Part shown: one piece after another, positions 1 through 6,535 of the stretch
Layout: the number at the start of each line of letters is the position of its first letter
Position numbering within the stretch: the stretch's first letter is position 1
NCBI GenBank assembly: GCA_946886275.1
Contig: CAMPIH010000058.1
Location: 1-11,975, forward strand
Reading direction: 5' to 3'
Length of the DNA stretch: 11,975 nt
DNA from: an uncultured Sphingosinicella sp.
Lineage (GTDB): Bacteria; Pseudomonadota; Alphaproteobacteria; Sphingomonadales; Sphingomonadaceae
Position numbers and translations under genes: made by a program
The notes under the pieces: generated by a model
The model's database searches: none
The model's input: the letters and a program-made list of their open reading frames with translations, nothing else
Told to the model about the DNA's origin: nothing

Positions 1-293
1 CCGCGATCCTGATGGCCGGCCTCGACGGCATCCAGAACCGGATCCACCCGGGCGACCCGATCGACAAGAATCTGTATGACCTGCCGCCGCAGGAACTCGC
101 CGAAGTGCCGACCGTGTGCGGATCGCTTCGCGAGGCCTTGCTCGCGCTCCACAACGACCGCGCCTTCCTGACCAGAGGCGACGTGTTCAGCGACGACCAG
201 ATCGACGCCTATATGGAATTGAAGTGGGAAGAGCAGCTGCGCTGGGAGACCACTCCCAGCCCAGTCGAATATGACATGTATTATTCGTCCTGA
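1..293 (+). CDS. glnA: Glutamine synthetase type I, C-terminal part (5' end outside window)
   Basis: Glutamine synthetase makes glutamine from glutamate, ammonia and ATP in the cytoplasm as a dodecamer. The frame is open from base 3 and gives the last 96 residues of a family normally about 470 long. It reads [18 protein letters not shown], then [16 protein letters not shown], and ends [10 protein letters not shown] before TGA (291-293). This follows the E. coli GlnA C-terminus almost residue for residue. The Tyr of KNLYDLPP (codon 75-77) matches the tyrosine that the adenylyltransferase GlnE modifies in enterobacterial GlnA, so this is the covalently regulated type I enzyme, not type II or III. 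The start and the ATP and metal sites lie outside the window. In many alphaproteobacteria glnB, encoding the PII protein, precedes glnA; that cannot be seen here. Confidence 0.97.
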   Translation, partial: AILMAGLDGIQNRIHPGDPIDKNLYDLPPQELAEVPTVCGSLREALLALHNDRAFLTRGDVFSDDQIDAYMELKWEEQLRWETTPSPVEYDMYYSS

Positions 294-301
294 CTGGGCC
301 G

Positions 302-329
302 GGGGCGCCCGGAACCGGGCGGGCGCCCC
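302..329 (+). terminator. GC-rich hairpin after glnA (weak or partial terminator)
   Basis: A perfect 9-bp stem pairs GGGGCGCCC (302-310) with GGGCGCCCC (321-329) around a 10-nt loop, 8 nt after the glnA stop. No run of T follows, only TTCTCTCC, so it may act as a 3' end stabiliser or partial terminator that lets some transcripts continue into the small gene at 371. A competing stem is possible between GAACCGG (312-318) and CCGGTTC (331-337), and the two cannot form together. Confidence 0.5.
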
Positions 330-336
330 GCCGGTT

Positions 337-364
337 CTCTCCTCAAATCCCGTTTCGAGGAGAG
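337..364 (+). promoter_or_regulatory. Hairpin that hides the ribosome binding site of the 371-451 peptide gene
   Basis: CTCTCCTC (337-344) is exactly complementary to GAGGAGAG (357-364), which is the Shine-Dalgarno of the peptide gene starting at 371. The inner AAA (345-347) can also pair with TTT (353-355) across a one-base bulge, leaving a TCCCG loop. Folded, the whole ribosome binding site is in an 8-11 bp stem. This would suppress translation unless the stem is opened by a ribosome, an RNA, a protein or heat. The pairing is read directly from the sequence; regulation is inference. Confidence 0.55.
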
Positions 365-370
365 TTTGAA

Positions 371-451
371 ATGATCCCCGCAATCCTGTTGTGGCTGATC
401 GGCGTGCCGCTCGGCGTCATCATCCTGCTGGCGCTGTTCGGCATCTTCTAG
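371..451 (+). CDS. 26-residue hydrophobic single-helix membrane peptide, function unknown
   Basis: ATG (371) to TAG (449-451) encodes 26 residues: MIPAILLWLIGVP followed by LGVIILLALFGIF. There is no charged residue, and almost the whole peptide would span the inner membrane as one helix with a Gly-Val-Pro kink in the middle. A very strong Shine-Dalgarno, GAGGAGAG, lies 6 nt upstream, and nearly all codons end in G or C, as in the neighbouring genes, which supports real translation. It sits 77 nt after glnA on the same strand and before a hairpin with a T tail, so it is probably the last cistron of the glnA transcript. I recall similar very short membrane peptides in proteobacterial annotations without a known role. 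Regulators of a transporter or of a membrane complex are common roles for peptides of this size, but nothing here proves one. Confidence 0.6.
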   Translation: MIPAILLWLIGVPLGVIILLALFGIF

Positions 452-476
452 GAGACGCCGCGGCGAAAGCGATCGA

Positions 477-507
477 GGGGCTGCCGGCCGGGCCGGTGGC
501 CCCTTTT
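477..507 (+). terminator. Intrinsic terminator of the glnA / small peptide unit
   Basis: GGGGCTGCCGGCC (477-489) pairs with GGCCGGTGGCCCC (491-503) apart from a two-base internal mismatch, and is followed at once by TTTT (504-507). This is a usual intrinsic terminator for + strand transcription coming from glnA. It lies 4 nt beyond the stop codon of the convergent permease gene. Read on the - strand the same stem is preceded by AAAA but not followed by T, so it may also stop permease transcripts, less efficiently. Confidence 0.7.
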
Positions 508-511
508 CGAT

Positions 512-1795
512 TCAGTCCTCGCGGATCAGGCTGTGGCGCTTGGTGTCGCGCATGCTCAGATAGACGATGAGCGAAAGCCCGATCATCCCGGTCACGTACC
601 AGTAGAAGGCCTGCTCCATGCCCTGGTCCTTGAACCACAAGGCGACATATTCGGCGGTTCCGCCGAACAGGGTGTTGGCGAGGGCATAAGGCAAGGCGAC
701 CCCGAGCGCCCTGATATGGGCCGGGAACAGCTCCGCCTTCACGACCGCATTGATCGACGTGTAGCCGGTGACGATCACCAGCGCCGCCATCACCAGCAGG
801 AAGGCCGTGAACGGGTCCTTCACCGTTTCCAGCGCGGTGAAGAGCGGAACGGTGAAGATCACCCCGAGCAGGCCGAAGGTGGCCATGACCGGCTTTCGCC
901 CGATCCGGTCCGATATGGCCCCGGACAAAGGCTGAAGGCACATGAAGACGAACAGAGCGGCGGTCATCACCTGGCTCGCCGTCTGGCGGTCGAAGCCGGA
1001 CGTGTTGACCAGGAATTTCTGCATGTAGGTCGTGTAGGCGTAGAAGGCCAAGGTGCCGCCCGCGGTGAGCGCCATCACCAGCAAGGCCGCCCTGGGATGA
1101 TCGCGGAACAGGTTCGCCGTGCTCGACTGCGGCGCGTCCGACGCCCTGGCATTGGCGAAGCTCTCGGTCTCCGCCAGCCGCCGGCGGATATAGAAGACGA
1201 CGATCGCGAGCACCGCGCCGATCGCGAACGGGATCCGCCAGCCCCAGGCCTCCAGGGCTTCCTCCGACATCGCGAACTGGAGCCCGAGAAGCACGGCGAG
1301 GGCGATGAGCTGGCCGGCGATCAGGCTGACATATTGGAAGCTCGAATAGAATCCCCGCCGCTGGCGGCCCGCCATCTCGCTGAGATAGGTGGCGCTTGCG
1401 CCATATTCGCCGCCCAGGCTCAGGCCCTGCATCATTCGGGCGAAGACGAGGATGACAGGCGCCATCGGGCCGATGACGGCGTAGGTCGGCATCAAGGCGA
1501 TGACGAGCGAGCCGAGGCACATCAGGCTGACGCTCAGGGTCAGGCCCGCCTTTCGCCCCTTGCGATCGGCATAGATGCCCATGATCCAGGCGCCGATCGG
1601 CCGCATGACGAAGCCGACGGCGAAAATGGCGGCGGTGTTGAGAAGCTGCGACGTCAGATCGCCGTCGGGAAAGAAGACCGGAGCGAAATAGAGGGCGAAG
1701 GCCGAATAGACGTACCAGTCATACCATTCGACGAGGTTGCCGGCCGAGCCGCCGATGATGTTGCGAAGGCGGTGTCGAGTGTGTTGCGTGGTCAT
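512..1795 (-). CDS. kgtP: 2-oxoglutarate (alpha-ketoglutarate) permease, MFS metabolite:H+ symporter family
   Basis: An inner-membrane proton symporter of 427 residues that likely imports 2-oxoglutarate or a related dicarboxylate. It has the 12-helix layout of the MFS. Family signatures are NLVEWYDWYVY (20-30), the loop 2-3 motif GIYADRKGRK (73-82), RMMQGLSLGGEYG (120-132) and, in the second half, GAISDRIGRKP. Similarity to E. coli KgtP (432 aa) runs end to end, for example SATYLSEMA, GFYSSFQYVSLI, TTYMQKFLVNT and ALFVFM. The ATG at 1793-1795 is preferred because it leaves six residues before the conserved RHRLRNIIGG. The frame stays open further upstream, but only through repeat sequence and the neighbouring gene. 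There is no Shine-Dalgarno in the usual place; a 10-bp hairpin ends two bases before the ATG. The start overlaps the stop of the upstream DUF559 gene as ATGA, so translation may be coupled. The exact substrate is inferred from homology. Confidence 0.88.
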   Translation of the reverse strand: MTTQHTRHRLRNIIGGSAGNLVEWYDWYVYSAFALYFAPVFFPDGDLTSQLLNTAAIFAVGFVMRPIGAWIMGIYADRKGRKAGLTLSVSLMCLGSLVIALMPTYAVIGPMAPVILVFARMMQGLSLGGEYGASATYLSEMAGRQRRGFYSSFQYVSLIAGQLIALAVLLGLQFAMSEEALEAWGWRIPFAIGAVLAIVVFYIRRRLAETESFANARASDAPQSSTANLFRDHPRAALLVMALTAGGTLAFYAYTTYMQKFLVNTSGFDRQTASQVMTAALFVFMCLQPLSGAISDRIGRKPVMATFGLLGVIFTVPLFTALETVKDPFTAFLLVMAALVIVTGYTSINAVVKAELFPAHIRALGVALPYALANTLFGGTAEYVALWFKDQGMEQAFYWYVTGMIGLSLIVYLSMRDTKRHSLIRED

Positions 1796-2211
1796 GAGAC
1801 GGCGTCGAACCGACGCCGTCGACGTCTCCCCTCCCTGGAAGGGAGGGGCTGGGGGTGGGCGCCGCCGAGGCACTCGGCGGCCCTGAGCAGAATGGAGTGA
1901 ACAACCGCTTCGGGATCCTGGCGCACTTCGCTGTTCCAGAACCGGATCACCTGCCAACCTTCGGCCTTCAGGAAGTCGGTACGAGCAATATCCTGCGTGC
2001 AATCCGCATGCTGCGCGCCATCGATTTCCACTACCAGCCGTGCCTGGCGACAGGCGAAGTCCGCAATATACGGACCGATCGGGAGCTGCCGGGTGAATTT
2101 CGGCCGATAGCGACAGAGCAAGCGCCAGATCAGGCGTTCGGTATCGGTCGCGCTGGTGCGGAGCGCCCGTGCCCTCCGGGTCGTGGAGAATATAATCCGT
2201 CGCGCGATCAT
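1792..2211 (-). CDS. DUF559 domain protein, Vsr/PD-(D/E)XK-like endonuclease fold
   Basis: A 139-residue protein of the DUF559 family, which is related to the very-short-patch-repair endonuclease fold; no cellular role is established. The family core is clear: an arginine-rich start, TDTERLIWRLLCRYRPKFTR, then PYIADFACRQARLVVEIDG with GAQH, a DIARTDFLKAEGWQVIRFWN segment (positions about 70-108) and a final VVHSI helix. The acidic D and E of IADF and VEIDG with the following Q and H are the probable catalytic cluster. I chose the ATG at 2209-2211; a TTG at 2242-2244 would add 11 residues but lies in the flanking repeat. The last 20 or so residues (HPQPLPSREG, then six Arg and FDAVS) are not part of the family: they are translated from the left REP-like palindrome and the next hairpin. 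Its stop overlaps the kgtP ATG. The gene lies between inverted palindromes and looks inserted between tamB and kgtP. Confidence 0.85.
   Translation of the reverse strand: MIARRIIFSTTRRARALRTSATDTERLIWRLLCRYRPKFTRQLPIGPYIADFACRQARLVVEIDGAQHADCTQDIARTDFLKAEGWQVIRFWNSEVRQDPEAVVHSILLRAAECLGGAHPQPLPSREGRRRRRRFDAVS
1798..1820 (-). repeat. Perfect 10-bp hairpin directly before the kgtP start
   Basis: GACGGCGTCG (1798-1807) and CGACGCCGTC (1811-1820) are exact reverse complements around a 3-nt loop. In the kgtP mRNA the stem ends two bases before the ATG. A purine-rich GGGGAG just upstream of the hairpin would be about 7 nt from the ATG if the hairpin were looped out. The same bases encode the last residues of the DUF559 protein in another frame. 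Confidence 0.7.
1828..1859 (+). repeat. REP-like palindrome, left copy
   Basis: A 9-bp perfect stem CCCCTCCCT / AGGGAGGGG (1828-1836, 1840-1848) with a GGA loop is followed by the G-rich tail CTGGGGGTGGG. The right copy at 2245-2276 is the reverse complement with 29 of 32 positions identical. Both tails point inward, towards the DUF559 gene. Palindromes of this general form are frequent between genes in high-GC proteobacteria (from memory). This copy is unusual in lying inside a reading frame. Confidence 0.8.
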
Positions 2212-2244
2212 CGGCTCACGATAGCAGAAATGCGCTTCGCGCAA

Positions 2245-2276
2245 CCCACCCCAGGCCCCTCCCTTTCAGGGAGGGG
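2245..2276 (-). repeat. REP-like palindrome, right copy (inverted)
   Basis: The same 9-bp stem (2256-2264 with 2268-2276, loop TTC) with the tail CCCACCCCAGG on the inner side, inverted relative to the copy at 1828-1859. It lies 17 nt beyond the tamB stop and just upstream of the DUF559 gene, and could double as a 3' end hairpin for the tamA-tamB message, though no T run follows on the - strand. Confidence 0.8.
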
Positions 2277-2293
2277 ATGAGGACCGGCGGATC

Positions 2294-5200
2294 TCAATAG
2301 TCGCGCGAGATTCGGACGTTGACGCTTTCGCGGCCGATCGTCGAGATGCTCGACAGCAAGGAGAGCCAGCGGGTGATCTGATATTCGACGGTCGTCGCCG
2401 AATAGCCCCGGCCGTCGGTCACCACCTCCACATAGACGCGCCGGCCGAGATATTTGCCGGCCGCGAACTGGGTGCCGATCCCCTGGGTGACGTCGGCGGG
2501 AAGGATCCGGAGCCGGTCGAGCCCGATCGAGCGGCGGACCGCGTTGATCGGATCGAGGCCGCCGGCGGGGTCGTTGAGCGACGCCACCGCGGCGGCGAGC
2601 TGGATCGCTTCCGGCGCCGACAGGTTGGTGATCGACGTGCCGAACAGGATCCGGGACAGAAGCTCGTCCTGGGGCAAGGCCGGGGCCGAAGTGAAGACGA
2701 TCTCCGGACGAAGGCTCCGGCCGGCGACCCGGATCTGGGCGCTGAGGCCGCGGACCCGCGCCTCGGCGACGATGTCGAGCTGGGGATTGATCGGCGATTC
2801 GCCTTCGAAGCGGATATTGCCCCGGGTCAGGTCGAAACGTCGGCCGGCGAAATCATAGGTGCCGCGGATCAGCTCCGCGTCGCCGGTGATTCGCGGCTGG
2901 GTGACGGTCCCGGCGACGCGGACGTCGGCCTGCCATTCGCTGTTCATGCCGAGCCCGGTGACCATCATCCGCTGCGGCGCCGAGACGTTCAGACCCAGCC
3001 GCCAGGGCGAGATCCTGCGGACGACCGGGCCGAGATCGTCGTCGGGGCGGTTGATCTCCTCGACGCTCAGCCGGGGCAGCTGAGCCGCCGCCGTCGCGCT
3101 ACCGAGCCTGAAACGGCCCTGGGTGAGGGTGACGTCGCCCGAGATGAGCCCCCCCTCCCCGTCCGAGCGCATCGCCAGATCGCCGGTGACGGAGGCCTGG
3201 ATATCGTCGCGGTCGAGAAGCCGGGCGCCCTGCGCCTGGACGTCGAAGCTGAGGCCGACCCCGCGGGCGCCGGCAAAGTCGAGGGAGCCCGAGCCGGTGA
3301 CGGTGCCGCCGCCGACGGTGCTGCCCTGGAAGCGCTGGATCTGGAGCCTCGATCCGCCGAAGCGGCCGGTCGACTGAAGATTCTCGATGACCATTCCGGT
3401 GACCGCGCTTTCGAGCCGGGCGCCGGCGGTCCGAACCGATCCGTTGATGATTGGATTTTCGAGCGTCCCCCGGAAATCGGCGCCGATCGCCGCCGGCCCG
3501 CTCAGATCGATCAGCTCGATCCCGGTCAGCCGCCATAAGGTGTCGGCGGCGCCGTTATAGCGAAGCTGAGCGCGCATCGGTGCCCGCGCCAGGCGATCGA
3601 ACAGGCTGCCGCTGCCGCCGATCGGCGAGATCCGGGCCTGGGCTCGGCCGATCGTCCGGCCTTCGCTGACCGCGACGGCGCGCATCGCCGCATTGACGCC
3701 GTCGAGGCGGGCATTGAGGCCGATGTCGACGGGCCGCGAGGACAAGACGAGGCCGGCCCGGGTGAGGCCGCGAATGCGAAGATTCGCTTCGCCGGTCGGC
3801 GGGGAGTCGGCGGAAGGCGAGCGGTATCGGACGAGTCCCGACGCGATCCCGCCGAGGCCGAGCTCGGGAAAGCCGATGTCGAGAACGGTGAGCGGCATCG
3901 ACGTCAGCCGGGCGTCGATCTCGGTCCGGGTTCCGAACAGGCCGCTCAGGCTGGCCGTTCCACCGGCGAAGCGAAGCCTCGTGTCGCTCAATCGCCAGCC
4001 GTCGGCGGTCCAGGTCAGCAGAGCGGGGCTGAGCAATTCGATCGGGCGCCGGTCGACGGTGCCGCTGCCGGTGACCCGATAGCGGCCCGGCGCGGCATCG
4101 GCGGCGAGATTGAACGCGAAGCCGCGGCCGCGCGAGCCGGCAATTCGCGCCTGGATCCGGCCGACTCCGCCGCGAAGGCTCGCCGAAGCATCGACATTGG
4201 CGATGCTCAGGGGCCCGCGGCTGAGACCTCGGGCGACGATCCTTCCCTCGACCGAAGTGCCGGCGGGATCGAGGATGACGACTCCACTGATCGTTCCGCG
4301 GCGGACGCGGATCGGCGGCGGGCCGACGAAGCGGGCATCACTGGCGGCGAGATTGACCGCGATCCGCTGGTTCGTTCCGGACGGGCTGAACAGCAAAGTG
4401 CCGTCGAGGCCGCCGCCGGCGACGTCGAGCCGGCCGGTGAAACCGCCCGGATCCGATCTCAAGAGCCCGGCCGCCCGGGTGCCCGAGACATTCAGCGCGG
4501 CGACCTGGATCGTCGCCGGCTGGCCCGAGGGAAGAAGGATCGCGCCATTGCCGGTGAACGGGCCGAGCGTGGAGCCGCCCTCGGCGCGCCAGGCGAAACC
4601 CAGCGCGTTCGGCTCGAGATCGAGCCGGACGTCGGCGAGGCCGAGCGCCGGAACCGGCCGTTCGAGCCGGACCTCGAGCCGGGGCCGTTCGAGCCGTCCC
4701 TCGAGACCGATCCGGAGCGGGCCATAATCCTGATGGGTTCCGCTCCCCTCCATCGAGAAGGTACCGTCGCGCCGCCTGAATCCCCGAGCGGCGAGAGCGA
4801 TGTCAGGCGCTTCGATCCGCATGTTGGAAAAATGGACGATCCCGTCCGGGCCGCGGGTGAGGTTCGTCCGAAGCTGCGGAAGACCGCCGGACACCCAGGC
4901 GAGGAAGCGATTGTCCATCCGCCTGACCGAGGCGCGCGCCTCGCCGGTGACGATCGTGCCTCGGCCGCCCGGCCCCGGCACGGCGCGGAGCTCGCTGAGC
5001 ACGTCGACCTGGCCGAAGCCCGGGATCTCGTAGCGCTGAAGCCCGGCATTGACCGCGACCGAATAGACTCCGGTACGAAGGTCGACGGCGAGGCTGGCTC
5101 GACCGCGCATCTTGTCGGAGGTCAGGACGAGATCGTCGCCGGTCAGGCGCTGCGGCGTCACCCGGAGTTGGCCCTGGACCCGAAGATTGGCGAGGATCGC

Positions 5201-6517
5201 TCCGGCGACGTCGCCGACGCCAGTCACCCGCCGGGCCGTCGCCACCGCAGGAACGATCACCGGCCAGCGCGACAGCCGCCCGCGGCCTTCGATCCGGACC
5301 TGCTCGAAGCCGGTCTGGTCGAACGCGATCCGGGGCGAGGTCAGTTGGTAGAGGAAGGCGGCACGGCCGAAGGCGCCGTCGAGAACCGCCGCCATCCGGA
5401 CCCTTTGCCCGGTCATGTTGCGGAACATGGCCGCCGGCCGCACCAGCTCGGCCGCGATCTCGACATCGTCATAGCGGTTGCGCGCGAGATCGAGGATTCC
5501 GCGAGCGTCGACCCTGAGCGCGGGGGAAGCGAGCCGGACCGAGCCGTCAATCCGCCGCTGGGAAAGCTCACCGGTCGCATCGACCGCGATCCTCGGCTCG
5601 GTCAGCCGCTGGAGCTTGCCGCGAAGGAAGGGCGACGGCGCGGCCCAGCCCTGGACCCTGAACCGGCCGCTGTTCATCCTCACCGCGAGGTCCGCGGTCG
5701 GGCGGCCGGAGATTCGAAGCCGGGCGCTTCCGGTCCAGCGGGTCCAGCTGCCGTCGCCGCCGACATGGAGATTGATCGGCCGGCGGGTGCCGAGCATCGC
5801 TCCGACGACGCTGTTCTCCGGGGAGATCACCCTCACCTCGCTGTCGAAGCGGTCGCGGTCGGGCTCTGAATCGATCCGGACCAGCACCCGGTCGCCGCCG
5901 TCGCGGATATTCGCCTCGAGGCCGATCAGCGCCCGGCCGCTCCGGATCTCGGCCTCGCCGCTGAGGCTTCCGACCTGGGCCTTGCCGGTGACCCGCTCGC
6001 CGATGCGCAGCTGGCGGACCTCCAGCCGGCCGATATGGATGTCATAGTCGGGAAGGATCGGGCCGGGTTCTTCGGACGGGATCAGCTCCGGCAGGCGGTG
6101 AAGGATGACGAGGTCCGATTCCAGCTCGTGGATGAGAAGCCGGCCGAACAGGAAGTCGACCGGCCGCCAGTCCATCTCGAGCTGAGCCGATTCCGCGAAC
6201 AGTCCGTCCGGATCGTAGAGGCGGACGTCGCGAAGCTTCGTCTGCCCCCAGATCGAGCCGTCGATTCGGCCGATCCGGATCCGAAGCCCGGAAGCGGGCG
6301 ACATCGCCGCGATCCGGTCGACGATGAAGCGGTGGCCGGGCCCGGTGTCGAGGAAGGCGAGCAGAGCGGCGAAGGTGACCATCAGGAAGATGGCGATGAC
6401 GACCGCCGTCTTGGCGACTGCCGAGAGGAAGGCGCGAAGCGGGCGGCGCCTCGGCAGCTCCGGCTCCGCCAGCGCCTCCGACGGAGTCCCGATCGGCTCG
6501 AGCACGGCCTCGCTCAC
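2294..6517 (-). CDS. tamB: Translocation and assembly module inner-membrane protein TamB (DUF490)
   Basis: TamB-type proteins are anchored in the inner membrane and span the periplasm as a long beta-taco that is thought to move lipids or help outer-membrane protein assembly with TamA. This one has 1407 residues, within the range usual for alphaproteobacteria. A cytoplasmic stretch of about 35 residues ending in Arg-rich RRRPLRAF is followed by a signal-anchor helix (about 37-56, AVVIAIFLMVTFAALLAFL). Next comes the N-terminal TamB signature (RIRIGRIDGSIWGQTKLRDV, MDWRPVDFLFGRLLI). A very long beta-strand-rich middle follows, and the conserved DUF490 domain fills about the last 330 residues (LFGTSITNLSAPEAIQLAAA, GLDRLRILP, ending VNVRISRDY). 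The start is a GTG at 6515-6517; no earlier start lies between it and the tamA stop in this frame. It follows tamA by 18 nt and is surely cotranscribed. The Shine-Dalgarno is poor, so initiation may depend on ribosomes finishing tamA. Confidence 0.93.
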   Translation of the reverse strand: MSEAVLEPIGTPSEALAEPELPRRRPLRAFLSAVAKTAVVIAIFLMVTFAALLAFLDTGPGHRFIVDRIAAMSPASGLRIRIGRIDGSIWGQTKLRDVRLYDPDGLFAESAQLEMDWRPVDFLFGRLLIHELESDLVILHRLPELIPSEEPGPILPDYDIHIGRLEVRQLRIGERVTGKAQVGSLSGEAEIRSGRALIGLEANIRDGGDRVLVRIDSEPDRDRFDSEVRVISPENSVVGAMLGTRRPINLHVGGDGSWTRWTGSARLRISGRPTADLAVRMNSGRFRVQGWAAPSPFLRGKLQRLTEPRIAVDATGELSQRRIDGSVRLASPALRVDARGILDLARNRYDDVEIAAELVRPAAMFRNMTGQRVRMAAVLDGAFGRAAFLYQLTSPRIAFDQTGFEQVRIEGRGRLSRWPVIVPAVATARRVTGVGDVAGAILANLRVQGQLRVTPQRLTGDDLVLTSDKMRGRASLAVDLRTGVYSVAVNAGLQRYEIPGFGQVDVLSELRAVPGPGGRGTIVTGEARASVRRMDNRFLAWVSGGLPQLRTNLTRGPDGIVHFSNMRIEAPDIALAARGFRRRDGTFSMEGSGTHQDYGPLRIGLEGRLERPRLEVRLERPVPALGLADVRLDLEPNALGFAWRAEGGSTLGPFTGNGAILLPSGQPATIQVAALNVSGTRAAGLLRSDPGGFTGRLDVAGGGLDGTLLFSPSGTNQRIAVNLAASDARFVGPPPIRVRRGTISGVVILDPAGTSVEGRIVARGLSRGPLSIANVDASASLRGGVGRIQARIAGSRGRGFAFNLAADAAPGRYRVTGSGTVDRRPIELLSPALLTWTADGWRLSDTRLRFAGGTASLSGLFGTRTEIDARLTSMPLTVLDIGFPELGLGGIASGLVRYRSPSADSPPTGEANLRIRGLTRAGLVLSSRPVDIGLNARLDGVNAAMRAVAVSEGRTIGRAQARISPIGGSGSLFDRLARAPMRAQLRYNGAADTLWRLTGIELIDLSGPAAIGADFRGTLENPIINGSVRTAGARLESAVTGMVIENLQSTGRFGGSRLQIQRFQGSTVGGGTVTGSGSLDFAGARGVGLSFDVQAQGARLLDRDDIQASVTGDLAMRSDGEGGLISGDVTLTQGRFRLGSATAAAQLPRLSVEEINRPDDDLGPVVRRISPWRLGLNVSAPQRMMVTGLGMNSEWQADVRVAGTVTQPRITGDAELIRGTYDFAGRRFDLTRGNIRFEGESPINPQLDIVAEARVRGLSAQIRVAGRSLRPEIVFTSAPALPQDELLSRILFGTSITNLSAPEAIQLAAAVASLNDPAGGLDPINAVRRSIGLDRLRILPADVTQGIGTQFAAGKYLGRRVYVEVVTDGRGYSATTVEYQITRWLSLLSSISTIGRESVNVRISRDY

Positions 6518-6535
6518 CTTAGAGCGCCCCGCCCA

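Noticed and set aside
533..1900. 455-codon open frame on the + strand over kgtP
   Set aside because: Same register effect against kgtP; the translation is His/Asp/Arg-rich with no fold, while the - strand frame is a full KgtP homologue.
1793..2002. A longer permease with 69 extra N-terminal residues
   Set aside because: The extension is encoded by the palindrome and the DUF559 gene in another frame and looks like no permease N-terminus.
2245..2293. Right palindrome as an intrinsic terminator of tamAB
   Set aside because: The stem is strong but has no T run on the - strand and an inverted partner 400 bp away, so it is better described as a repeat; a secondary role in 3' end protection is possible.
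4733..5869. 378-codon + strand frame and other long frames inside tamB
   Set aside because: Antisense or shifted shadows of tamB; composition follows the GC-rich codon pattern and no known family appears.
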